NCBI RefSeq assembly: GCF_009873495.1
Contig: NZ_CP046703.1
Span: 1,550,001 to 1,614,000 of the forward strand
Direction: 5' to 3'
Source of the DNA: Nostoc sp. ATCC 53789
Lineage (GTDB): Bacteria; Cyanobacteriota; Cyanobacteriia; Cyanobacteriales; Nostocaceae
Length of the DNA stretch: 64,000 nt
A program made the translations under genes and the position numbers. The stretch's first letter is position 1. Every line of letters begins with the position of its first letter. The notes below the pieces were generated by a model. The model saw only the letters and a list, made by a program, of their open reading frames with translations, was not told where the DNA came from and did no database searches. Positions 45,850-53,475 of the stretch are shown here, piece by piece.

Positions 45850-47625
45850 ATGTCTCATCTATTGTGGAAAACTCTGGTACTAAGTCCAGTAGTTTTGGGA
45901 GTGACGGTGTTGGTTTCCGCTAGGGCTATAGCTACTGAAGTAGCAGGCTCCTCTGAAGATATAAAGGCAAAAACTGCTCAGACTGAAGCACCAATATCTT
46001 CTGATGTTTCAACATTTATTCAAACAGAGCAACCAAAAGCTAATCAGCTATTGGTTGCCCAAAAGACTGATGATAATAAGGTTTTAGAAGAGGTTAACCG
46101 CTACAGCACCGAGGGTAAGAACCAAAATTCCCTGTCTCAAGTCACATCAGTCTCTCAGTTTTCTGATGTACAACCGACTGACTGGGCGTTCCAAGCTTTA
46201 CAATCCCTGGTTGAACGCTACGGTTGTATTGCTGGATACCCAAATTCTACCTATCGTGGCAATCGGGCACTGACTCGTTATGAATTTGCCGCAGGTTTGA
46301 ATGCTTGTTTAGATCGGGTTAATGAACTGATTGCGACAGCGACTGCTGACTTGGTAACAAAACAAGATTTGGCTACCCTCCAGCGTTTGCAAGAAGAATT
46401 CTCGGCAGAACTAGCAACTTTGCGTGGTCGAGTTGATGCTGTAGAAGCACGGACTGCTGAACTAGAAGCAAATCAGTTTTCTACTACAACCAAGCTTGTA
46501 GGTGAAGCTATTTTTGCCGTTAGTGATATTTTTGGCGGCAACACTGGCGATGCTAATAATACTGTTTTCCAAGATAGGGTACGTTTAGACCTGCAAACCA
46601 GCTTCACTGGTAAAGACGTTTTACACACCCGTCTTGCAGCCGGTAATTCACTAGCCTTTAGTCAACTGGATAATGCTGGTGTTCCTATCAATACTGCTGA
46701 AGGCACACAAACTTTTCAAATCGGTAACACTGGTAGTAATTCTGTCAGTATCGATTGGTTAGCGTATTACGTACCCATAGGCCCAGCCCAAGCGTACTTT
46801 GCGGCCACCGGAGGTATTCATAGCGATTATGCTGCCACTAATAATCCTTACTTTGAGGACTTTGATGGTGGTAATGGTGCTTTGTCTACCTTTGCTTCTG
46901 AAAGTCCCATCTATCGCATTGGTGGTGGTGCCGGTGCAGCGCTGACTTTACCCTTTGGTAGCGGCGGCAGTTTTTTCAAACCAAGTTCACTGACTATAGG
47001 CTACTTGGCATCAAATGCTAATAATCCTGGAGTAAGTCAAGGTTTGTTAGAGGGCAACTATGCGGCTCTTGGACAGTTGAACTTTAGTGTTGGCGATCGC
47101 TTGGCGATCGCTGCTACCTACGTTCACGGCTATCATGGTGCTGGAGGCGGTAATTTATTTGATCTAGGTGGTGGTTTAGGTAGTACTAACCGCGTCGTAG
47201 GTACTAATCAAGCTAACACCCTGAGTATCCTAAACGCATCTTCCAGTAATTCTTATGGGATATCGGCAGCCTTTAGACCCAGCGACAAACTGTCAGTTAG
47301 TGGCTTCGTTTCTTACCACGATGTCTCAGGCTTTGGTGCTGGTGATGATTATGAAGCTTGGAGCTACGGTCTTGGGGTAGCCTTACCTGACTTCGGTAAA
47401 AAAGGTAACGTTTTAGGTATTTTTGCTGGTGCAGAACCATATTCGTTTAACCGACCAGGTTTTGCTGGTAATGATATCCCTTATCACTTTGAAGGCTTCT
47501 ATAAATATCGCGTGTCAGATAACATCTCAATCACCCCTGGTGTCATCTGGTTGACCTCTCCTGGACAAAGCAGCGCTAACGACGATGCAATTATCGGTAC
47601 TCTGAGAACAACTTTCACCTTTTAA
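45850..47625 (+). CDS. Iron-uptake porin (SLH domain + OprB-like barrel)
   Basis: An outer-membrane porin of the cyanobacterial type. Signal peptide 1-29 (LWKTLVLSPVVLGVTVLVSA). An S-layer homology domain follows (SQFSDVQPTDWAFQALQSLVERYGCIAGYPNSTYRGNRALTRYE, about 100-150), then a coiled coil (TLRGRVDAVEARTAELEANQ, about 175-212) that ties the barrel to the cell wall. A beta-barrel of about 375 residues ends in the aromatic RTTFTF. 591 residues is typical. ATG at 45850 has GGAAAGG nine bases before it. Described relatives are needed for iron and small-solute uptake; the exact substrate is inferred. Confidence 0.9.
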   Translation: MSHLLWKTLVLSPVVLGVTVLVSARAIATEVAGSSEDIKAKTAQTEAPISSDVSTFIQTEQPKANQLLVAQKTDDNKVLEEVNRYSTEGKNQNSLSQVTSVSQFSDVQPTDWAFQALQSLVERYGCIAGYPNSTYRGNRALTRYEFAAGLNACLDRVNELIATATADLVTKQDLATLQRLQEEFSAELATLRGRVDAVEARTAELEANQFSTTTKLVGEAIFAVSDIFGGNTGDANNTVFQDRVRLDLQTSFTGKDVLHTRLAAGNSLAFSQLDNAGVPINTAEGTQTFQIGNTGSNSVSIDWLAYYVPIGPAQAYFAATGGIHSDYAATNNPYFEDFDGGNGALSTFASESPIYRIGGGAGAALTLPFGSGGSFFKPSSLTIGYLASNANNPGVSQGLLEGNYAALGQLNFSVGDRLAIAATYVHGYHGAGGGNLFDLGGGLGSTNRVVGTNQANTLSILNASSSNSYGISAAFRPSDKLSVSGFVSYHDVSGFGAGDDYEAWSYGLGVALPDFGKKGNVLGIFAGAEPYSFNRPGFAGNDIPYHFEGFYKYRVSDNISITPGVIWLTSPGQSSANDDAIIGTLRTTFTF

Positions 47626-48006
47626 AAGATTTGGTGAACGCAAGTCCAATCTAGGAAAAGCTTAAAGGGCAAGGGGGAAAGGTGAATTGAAATCCTTTCC
47701 TCCTAACCGAAAAGTTTTGTATTTGGGTTGAAATAGCTTTCCTGGTGTCTGGAGTAATAAACAACTGGAAGAAATGCCAGGACAAATAGTTTACCAATCC
47801 ACATAAACCTTCAAATATCGGCCCGGAAGCTACCATTTAAAATCACCTTATTAGTTTCTATATGAAGATACTGGATGTCTCTTGACTTACTTAGTTTTAT
47901 AGAGTGCCAGACATAGCAGCAAAGATGATTCGACATCCAGCTTAAGGGCTGTGATATTATGGGAGACTGCTGCATACATTTAGAAAAACTAGCAATTGAA
48001 TCAATC
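47626..48006. other. Spacer between porin and rpsO
   Basis: No gene or clear terminator. Low-complexity AAGGGGGAAAGG at about 47670. The rpsO frame is open up to an ATG at 47959, but that stretch is not part of the ribosomal protein. Confidence 0.4.
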
Positions 48007-48276
48007 ATGGCCCTGACGCAACTGCGGAAACAAGAAATCATTTCCAATTACCAAGTTCACGAAACCGACACTGGTTCGGCTGATGTCCAAGTTGCCATGC
48101 TAACTGAGCGCATTAACCGCCTCAGCGAACATCTCCAGGCAAATAAAAAAGACCATTCTTCTCGACGGGGATTATTGAAGCTAATTGGTCAGCGTAAGCG
48201 TCTTCTAGCCTACATATCGCAGGAAAGCCGTGAAAAGTATCAAGCTTTGATCGCTCGCCTCGGTATTCGTGGATAG
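48007..48276 (+). CDS. rpsO: 30S ribosomal protein S15
   Basis: The S15 protein (89 residues), which binds the 16S rRNA central domain. [36 protein letters not shown] and [21 protein letters not shown] are diagnostic. ATG at 48007 gives the family-standard N-terminus; the earlier ATG at 47959 would add 16 codons not in the family. It is followed by pam68 only 12 bases later, a known pairing in cyanobacteria. Confidence 0.97.
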   Translation: MALTQLRKQEIISNYQVHETDTGSADVQVAMLTERINRLSEHLQANKKDHSSRRGLLKLIGQRKRLLAYISQESREKYQALIARLGIRG

Positions 48277-48288
48277 GGACTACCGCTT

Positions 48289-48759
48289 ATGTCTGCTGAA
48301 GAATCTGAACGCAGTCGCTTGCCCTTTGAACCAAACAAAAAGCGCCAAAAACCCGCAAAAACTCAAAGTAAACCAGCAGCACAGCCACAAGAATCTGGCA
48401 AACAGGCTGATAAAAAACTGACTTACACCAAACAAGAGATGGCTATTCCTCAAGTAGTCAGCCAGAGGATGATCCGACGGGTAGCTGGTTTCTGTGGCGT
48501 ACCAACAGCTTTGGGCATTAGTGTCCTGGTTGTTAGCTATCTGCTTGCTATCTACTCCGACATCCAACTAGCTCCCATCGCCGTGTTATTGGTGAACATG
48601 GGACTATTTGGTTTGGGGGTCTTAGGCATAACTTATGGCGTTCTCTCTGCCTCTTGGGATGAAGAAAGAGTCGGAAGTTTGCTAGGTGTGGGTGAGTTCA
48701 ACACCAATTGGGGACGAATGGTGGCAGCTTGGCGCGAAACTCGGCAAAAAAACTCATAA
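48289..48759 (+). CDS. PAM68-type photosystem assembly protein
   Basis: A 156-residue thylakoid protein of the PAM68/DUF3464 family, needed for early photosystem II assembly in plants and cyanobacteria. An acidic-basic N-terminus (FEPNKKRQKPAKTQSKP) precedes two membrane helices (GFCGVPTALGISVLVVSYLLAI and VLLVNMGLFGLGVLGITYGVL), and the tail WDEERVGSLLGVGEFNTNWGRM is the family signature. It is co-transcribed with rpsO by its position. ATG at 48289. Confidence 0.9.
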   Translation: MSAEESERSRLPFEPNKKRQKPAKTQSKPAAQPQESGKQADKKLTYTKQEMAIPQVVSQRMIRRVAGFCGVPTALGISVLVVSYLLAIYSDIQLAPIAVLLVNMGLFGLGVLGITYGVLSASWDEERVGSLLGVGEFNTNWGRMVAAWRETRQKNS

Positions 48760-48811
48760 TTAACGGCGCTCAGGTATTAAGTAACTGCGGTATTGGGTAA
48801 AAAAAGAAGTG

Positions 48812-48845
48812 AATGTTGAAGTTGAAATTTTATAACTTCAACATT
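48812..48845 (+). terminator. Long perfect hairpin after pam68
   Basis: AATGTTGAAGTT (48812-48823) pairs perfectly with AACTTCAACATT (48834-48845) around a 10-base loop. There is no T run after it, so terminator is the likeliest but not certain role. Confidence 0.45.
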
Positions 48846-49040
48846 GCTAATTAAAATTATATAATCTTTTTATACCTACATCCAGCTACCCAGTAGTAAA
48901 ACTACTGACTGAGCGCTATAATTTTGTCTATTTATTTTGTAAATAAATTTTGTTTTTAACTATTCGTAATTAGGGCAATAGGCAACAATAAAGTTAGCCC
49001 ATTTACAGAAAATTTTACTCAATTAATTAGGAAATTTCAC

Positions 49041-50099
49041 ATGATTATAGTAATGAAAACTGGTTCCCCAGAAGCGGAAATAAACCGCATTGATGAGGAA
49101 CTAACTAGCTGGGGGCTAACTCCAGAAAAAATTGTTGGTCAACATAAAGTAGTTATTGGTCTTGTAGGTGAAACTGCTAGCTTAGATCCATTACAAATTC
49201 AGGAACTTAGCCCCTGGATTGAGCAGGTGTTACGGGTAGAGCAGCCTTACAAACGAGCCAGTCGCCAATACCGTCACGGTGAAGCTTCGGAAGTAGTAGT
49301 TAATACTCCTAATGGAGCGGTGGTATTTGGTGAACATCAGCCTTTGGTAGTCGTTGCCGGCCCCTGCTCAGTAGAAAATGAAGAAATGATTGTAGAGACA
49401 GCACGGCGCGTCAAGACGGCTGGAGCAAAATTTTTGCGCGGAGGGGCATATAAACCCCGAACTTCACCTTACGCCTTCCAAGGACACGGCGAGAGTGCTT
49501 TGGATTTATTAGCAAAGGCGCGGGAAGTTAGTGGACTAGGTATTATTACAGAAGTGATGGATGCGGCTGACCTGGATAAAATTGTCGAAGTAGCTGACGT
49601 GATTCAGGTAGGAGCAAGAAATATGCAGAATTTCTCCTTGCTCAAAAAAGTGGGAGCGCAGCCGAAACCAGTTCTCTTGAAGCGGGGAATGGCGGCTACT
49701 ATTGAAGATTGGTTGATGGCAGCCGAGTATGTTTTGGCATCTGGCAATCCCAATGTAATTTTGTGTGAAAGGGGAATACGCACCTTTGACCGCCAATATA
49801 CGCGAAATACGCTGGATTTATCGGTAGTGCCAGTGTTGCGGAAACTGACTCACCTGCCAATTATGATTGACCCCAGCCACGGCGTAGGTTGGTCTGAGTT
49901 TGTGCCTTCAATGGCAATGGCTGCGATCGCAGCTGGTACAGATTCTCTGATGATAGAGGTTCATCCCAACCCTGCCAAAGCTTTATCTGACGGTCCCCAA
50001 TCTGTGACACCAGACCGTTTTGATAAATTAATGCAAGAATTAGCAGTCATTGGTAAGGCGGTAGGACGCTGGCAGCAACCAGCAGTAGCTCTAGCTTAA
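49041..50099 (+). CDS. aroF: 3-deoxy-7-phosphoheptulonate (DAHP) synthase
   Basis: First step of the shikimate pathway: joins PEP and erythrose-4-phosphate. This is the AroF/AroA-beta type with an N-terminal ferredoxin-like regulatory domain (MIIVMKTGSPEAEINRID, ~1-70), then the TIM barrel: VVVAGPCSVENEEM (near 109), GAKFLRGGAYKPRTSPYAFQG, QVGARNMQNFSLLKKVG, MIDPSHGVGW and SLMIEVHPNPAKALSDGPQS. 352 residues is normal. ATG at 49041 follows TTAGGAAATTT. Monocistronic. Confidence 0.95.
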   Translation: MIIVMKTGSPEAEINRIDEELTSWGLTPEKIVGQHKVVIGLVGETASLDPLQIQELSPWIEQVLRVEQPYKRASRQYRHGEASEVVVNTPNGAVVFGEHQPLVVVAGPCSVENEEMIVETARRVKTAGAKFLRGGAYKPRTSPYAFQGHGESALDLLAKAREVSGLGIITEVMDAADLDKIVEVADVIQVGARNMQNFSLLKKVGAQPKPVLLKRGMAATIEDWLMAAEYVLASGNPNVILCERGIRTFDRQYTRNTLDLSVVPVLRKLTHLPIMIDPSHGVGWSEFVPSMAMAAIAAGTDSLMIEVHPNPAKALSDGPQSVTPDRFDKLMQELAVIGKAVGRWQQPAVALA

Positions 50100-50139
50100 A
50101 ATTCAGTTGCAACTTCTTGCTAAGCATAAATAAATTAAA

Positions 50140-50201
50140 GTTTGTAGTCAGGACTTTAGTCCTGACTACTCTGAAGAGGCGATGAATTGCTCACTACAAA
50201 C
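50140..50201. repeat. REP-type palindrome pair after aroF
   Basis: Begins GTTTGTAGTCAGGACTTTAGTCCTGACTAC and ends CACTACAAAC, the same constant ends as the repeats around the RAYT gene near 2.4-3.1 kb. It is a stand-alone BIME-like copy 47 kb away from that gene. Confidence 0.65.
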
Positions 50202-50261
50202 TAAGTTTTATATGTTTAATTATACCTATCTAAACCTCCTCTACCTTGAGAACCGTAGTTT

Positions 50262-50344
50262 TGTAGGTTGGGTGCAGCGATTGCGTAACCCAACATAAAA
50301 TTTGGTGGTAATGTTGGGTTGCGTTTCACTCCACCCAACCTACA
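50262..50344. repeat. MITE-like inverted repeat after aroF
   Basis: TGTAGGTTGGGTG (50262-50274) is a perfect inverted repeat of CACCCAACCTACA (50332-50344), with a second inner pair ACCCAACAT/ATGTTGGGT (50288-50296, 50311-50319). 83 bp, non-coding, no target duplication seen. Confidence 0.6.
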
Positions 50345-50423
50345 TAAATATATCTTTTAAAAAACTCTAGGTTTCAACATAAATGAGGTTTATCTACCTA
50401 TTTATTTTAAATATGAAATAATG

Positions 50424-50454
50424 CCCCTTTAGAAATATCCTAAAGGGGATTTTT
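50424..50454 (+). terminator. Terminator candidate downstream of aroF
   Basis: CCCCTTTAG (50424-50432) and CTAAAGGGG (50440-50448) form a 9-bp stem followed by a run of T (50450-50454). It ends plus-strand transcription about 325 bases past aroF, after the REP and MITE-like repeats. Confidence 0.65.
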
Positions 50455-50532
50455 AAACACTAATCAAATCTAATGAAAAAAGAACTCTGCAATCAATATT
50501 GATGGTCAATATTTTTTGCATTTGTAGGTCTT

Positions 50533-50787
50533 TTATCTTCTATATACATAGTGAGCAGGTATCCATCGACGGCCACGATTTGTCTGCACCCAACGTCCAG
50601 GAACCAGTATCTTTCTTCTCGCTTGAACAGGGGTGTAAACCCTAACTGGCGATGGTCTTCTGATTACTCTAACTGGAACTGGCCGCCTAACTGGCCATCT
50701 AGCCTGAGCATCGGCTTGGGAAGGAATAAAGGTAACAGCAATTGGTAAAATCAGTGCTGCACTAGCAAGCATTCTTTTAATACTCAT
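50533..50787 (-). CDS. Small secreted arginine/proline-rich protein
   Basis: An 84-residue protein with a clear signal peptide (MSIKRMLASAALILPIAVTFIPSQADA) and a short mature chain rich in Arg, Pro and Val (RWPVRRPVPVRVIRRPSPVRVY, ending KILVPGRWVQTNRGRRWIPAHYVYR). The WxPxHY/GRWV pattern occurs in small exported basic proteins and may bind envelope polyanions; no function is known. ATG at 50787 (GGAAAG upstream) is preferred to an in-frame TTG two codons earlier. Confidence 0.7.
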   Translation of the reverse strand: MSIKRMLASAALILPIAVTFIPSQADAQARWPVRRPVPVRVIRRPSPVRVYTPVQARRKILVPGRWVQTNRGRRWIPAHYVYRR

Positions 50788-50963
50788 TCGCAAACTTTCC
50801 TTCTATAAGTTACACATCAAAGGGATTTATTTTTTGCAAAATATTTATCTCATTGACAAATAAATAATAGAGCTGAGAAGAGATATACACTAGTGCAAAA
50901 GGTAATTAGTTCAACCGTGACTAATGTCATAGTTGAAGAAGAATTTAGAAGTCAGATTTCCCT

Positions 50964-50980
50964 TTAGCCGAGCAGTATTG
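50964..50980. repeat. Solo end of a MITE-1-type element
   Basis: TTAGCCGAGCAGTATTG matches the right end of the element at 22428-22444 with one mismatch. No matching left end is nearby. Confidence 0.4.
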
Positions 50981-51004
50981 TTGCCCAGCTTATCTTTGCC
51001 ATCT

Positions 51005-51035
51005 AAAAAAAAGGGACGGGTATTTTGCCCATCCC
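51005..51035 (-). terminator. Terminator after the HtrA-type gene
   Basis: On the minus strand GGGATGGG (51035-51028) pairs with CCCGTCCC (51020-51013, one G-U pair) and is followed by eight T (51012-51005). It lies 33 bases past the stop. Confidence 0.75.
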
Positions 51036-51067
51036 AAAAAATTCACTTTGACTCAATCACAAAACTT

Positions 51068-52333
51068 TTATTGTACTGGTGCAGTGGGGAAAGCACCAGG
51101 TTGCACAGCGACGTTAAGATTCTGTCCATTGCGACGTAATTCTAAGCGCAAATCCCCCCCGATTTGGCTATTTTCTACTACCTTTTGGACACTATTGGCA
51201 TCTGTGACTGCTTGCCCACCAAGCTTTTGGATAACATCACCAGCACGTATTCCTGCTTTAGCAGCTGGTGAATTTGGCACAACTTTAACAACTAATACAC
51301 CTTTATCTTCATTTACACTCAAACCACTATTGGGATCTGAGTTGATAGTTTGTTTCATCTGAGGTGTTAATCCCACCATTTGAATTCCCAGGTAAGGATG
51401 TTCTACTTTGCCTGTAGCTATTATTTGACTGGAAATGCGTTGTGCTGTGTTGATGGGAATAGCAAAGCCTAATCCTTGTGCCCCTTGGATTATAGCTGTA
51501 TTCATGGCAATTACTTGACCACGGGAATTTAGCAGGGGGCCGCCGGAGTTACCGGGGTTAATGGCTGCATCAGTTTGAATATACTCTACTCGCTTATCGG
51601 CAGCGCCGATTAGATTGCTACTGCGTCCGGTAGCACTGATGATTCCGGTAGTTACTGTATTATCTAGTCCAAGAGGGTTGCCGATCGCGATCGCCCATTC
51701 TCCCGGTTGCAGTTGATCTGAGTTACCTATGACTACTGAAGGTAGATTGTCTGCTTGAATCTTGACAACAGCGACATCGGTTAATTCATCTTTTCCTAAC
51801 ACTTTACCTTCCAAGGTGCGCCCGTCCTTGAGCGTTACTGTCACCGTATCAGCACCATCTACCACATGGGCGTTAGTGAGAATCCGACCATCGGCACTGA
51901 TGATAAAACCTGAACCAGTACCCCGTTCTACCCTTTCTTGTGATTGTGGCAGTTGGGAACCAAAAAAGCGGCGAAAAAGCGGATCGTTAAATTCATCTGG
52001 TATCCGGCTTCTTACTGTTCGGGAAGAGTTAATCCGCACTACTGCTGGCCCGACCTTTTGCACAACTTGGGTAACAAAGTTAGGATCTGTGGCAGCTGAT
52101 ACTGGAGGAGCGGCATTTACGCGACTCACTCCTAAATTAGATGCACTCTCAGACACCTGCTGAGAATGTCCAGCCATGTAGCCACCGGCCAATGTCATAC
52201 CTGATCCCAGCAGCACCAGCGATAGAGAGGCGGCAGCCTTTTTCCAGGGTGCTTGATTATGGTATTTGGTATCAGCAGTGTTGGATAAAATGCTATTTGA
52301 TGGGTGTTCTCCATCACGAGATTGGTTTTGCAT
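51068..52333 (-). CDS. HtrA/Deg-family serine protease (HhoA/HhoB type)
   Basis: A membrane-tethered or exported quality-control protease. A hydrophobic segment lies at about 33-53 (AAASLSLVLLGSGMTLAGGY). The trypsin-like domain holds the triad His in LTNAHVVDGADTV, Asp in DELTDVAVVKIQ and Ser in GNSGGPLLNSRGQ. One PDZ domain closes the chain (about 320-415: GVLVVKVVPNSPAAKAGIRAGDVIQKLGG). 421 residues fits the cyanobacterial HhoA/HhoB/HtrA set; I cannot say which. ATG at 52333. It is divergent from the Ap4A phosphorylase gene. Confidence 0.92.
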   Translation of the reverse strand: MQNQSRDGEHPSNSILSNTADTKYHNQAPWKKAAASLSLVLLGSGMTLAGGYMAGHSQQVSESASNLGVSRVNAAPPVSAATDPNFVTQVVQKVGPAVVRINSSRTVRSRIPDEFNDPLFRRFFGSQLPQSQERVERGTGSGFIISADGRILTNAHVVDGADTVTVTLKDGRTLEGKVLGKDELTDVAVVKIQADNLPSVVIGNSDQLQPGEWAIAIGNPLGLDNTVTTGIISATGRSSNLIGAADKRVEYIQTDAAINPGNSGGPLLNSRGQVIAMNTAIIQGAQGLGFAIPINTAQRISSQIIATGKVEHPYLGIQMVGLTPQMKQTINSDPNSGLSVNEDKGVLVVKVVPNSPAAKAGIRAGDVIQKLGGQAVTDANSVQKVVENSQIGGDLRLELRRNGQNLNVAVQPGAFPTAPVQ

Positions 52334-52571
52334 TGCTGTCTGGAAAGATATTTAGATGTATTACTAATGTAGATATGATTTGTGACAGTTTTGTTGCAGA
52401 GGTATTGCGTTGTTGTGAAAGCTTTGGTACTTTACTAAACCTTATTGGAATATACTCATTCGTAGAGTTACACAGTTGTCATGCTTGTCAACTTAGAGCC
52501 AGAGCGGTTTTTAACCAACAATTTTACGTTAAGTTGACTGCGTGTTTTATACCATGTGTGAAGGAATGAAA

Positions 52572-53465
52572 ATGCCACAGGGGAAAATCTTACTGAAACC
52601 TGGCACTTTATGGACAAGTGTTAAAGAACGAACTGAACATGCTTTGCAATGTGGGGCGTTACTGTCGATTCCGACAGAATTTGAATTTATCGAACAGGAT
52701 GACGTGCGCTTTTTAGTGCGGATTTTGTCTAATCTGAATCGCAAAAAAGCAGCTAAGGAGAAACAGGACAAACAATCTGCTATCTCTGGTCAAGAGTTTA
52801 ATCCTTTTTTGCCTTATGAAGAGGATTTATTTGTGGCGGATATCTCTGATACTCATGTATGTATTTTAAATAAATATAATGTTGTCGATCTTCATCTGCT
52901 AATTATCACCCGTGCCTTCGAGGAACAGGAAAGTTTGCTGACTCTGGAAGATTTTGCAGCTATGTGGGCGTGTTTAGCTGATTTCGATGGTTTAGCATTT
53001 TACAACAGTGGTAAAAGTGCAGGTGCTAGTCAGCGACACAAACACTTACAGTTAGTTCCACTACCACTTGTACCTTCGGGGCCGCAGATACCTATTGAAC
53101 CTCTACTGAAGGCAGTACAATTTCAGGACTCGAACGCAATAGCAAAACTCCCTTTTGTAAACGCTTTTGCGCCGCTAAATCCTGATTGGGTGCGATCGCC
53201 ATTTACAGCAGCCCAAGCAACACTAGAAGTTTATCGCAGTTTGCTAGGGGCTGTGGGTTTAGATGCAAAGCAATTGGGTGCTTACAATCTGCTAGCGACA
53301 CGAGAATGGATGTTGATTGTACCGCGATCGCAGGAGTATTTTCAGTCTATCTCTGTGAATTCATTAGGATTCGCTGGTAGTTTGCTAGTGCGAAACGCAG
53401 CAGAAATGGAAATTCTCAAAGCCCAAGGGCCGATGAATATCCTCAAGAATGTTGCTATATGTTAA
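52572..53465 (+). CDS. ATP adenylyltransferase (Ap4A phosphorylase)
   Basis: Splits Ap4A to ATP and ADP (HIT-superfamily transferase, yeast APA1-like). The N-terminal part (GTLWTSVKERTEHALQCGALLSIPTEFEFIEQDDVRF) and the nucleotide-binding SGKSAGASQRHKHLQLVPLP with its H-x-H-x-Q site are diagnostic; NLLATREWMLIVPRSQE follows. 297 residues is normal. I use ATG 52572 because AAGGA at 52561-52565 is six bases ahead; ATG 52566 and 52542 are less well placed. The stop is 10 bases from the convergent TPR protease gene. Confidence 0.88.
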   Translation: MPQGKILLKPGTLWTSVKERTEHALQCGALLSIPTEFEFIEQDDVRFLVRILSNLNRKKAAKEKQDKQSAISGQEFNPFLPYEEDLFVADISDTHVCILNKYNVVDLHLLIITRAFEEQESLLTLEDFAAMWACLADFDGLAFYNSGKSAGASQRHKHLQLVPLPLVPSGPQIPIEPLLKAVQFQDSNAIAKLPFVNAFAPLNPDWVRSPFTAAQATLEVYRSLLGAVGLDAKQLGAYNLLATREWMLIVPRSQEYFQSISVNSLGFAGSLLVRNAAEMEILKAQGPMNILKNVAIC

Positions 53466-53475
53466 TTCAGTTTGT

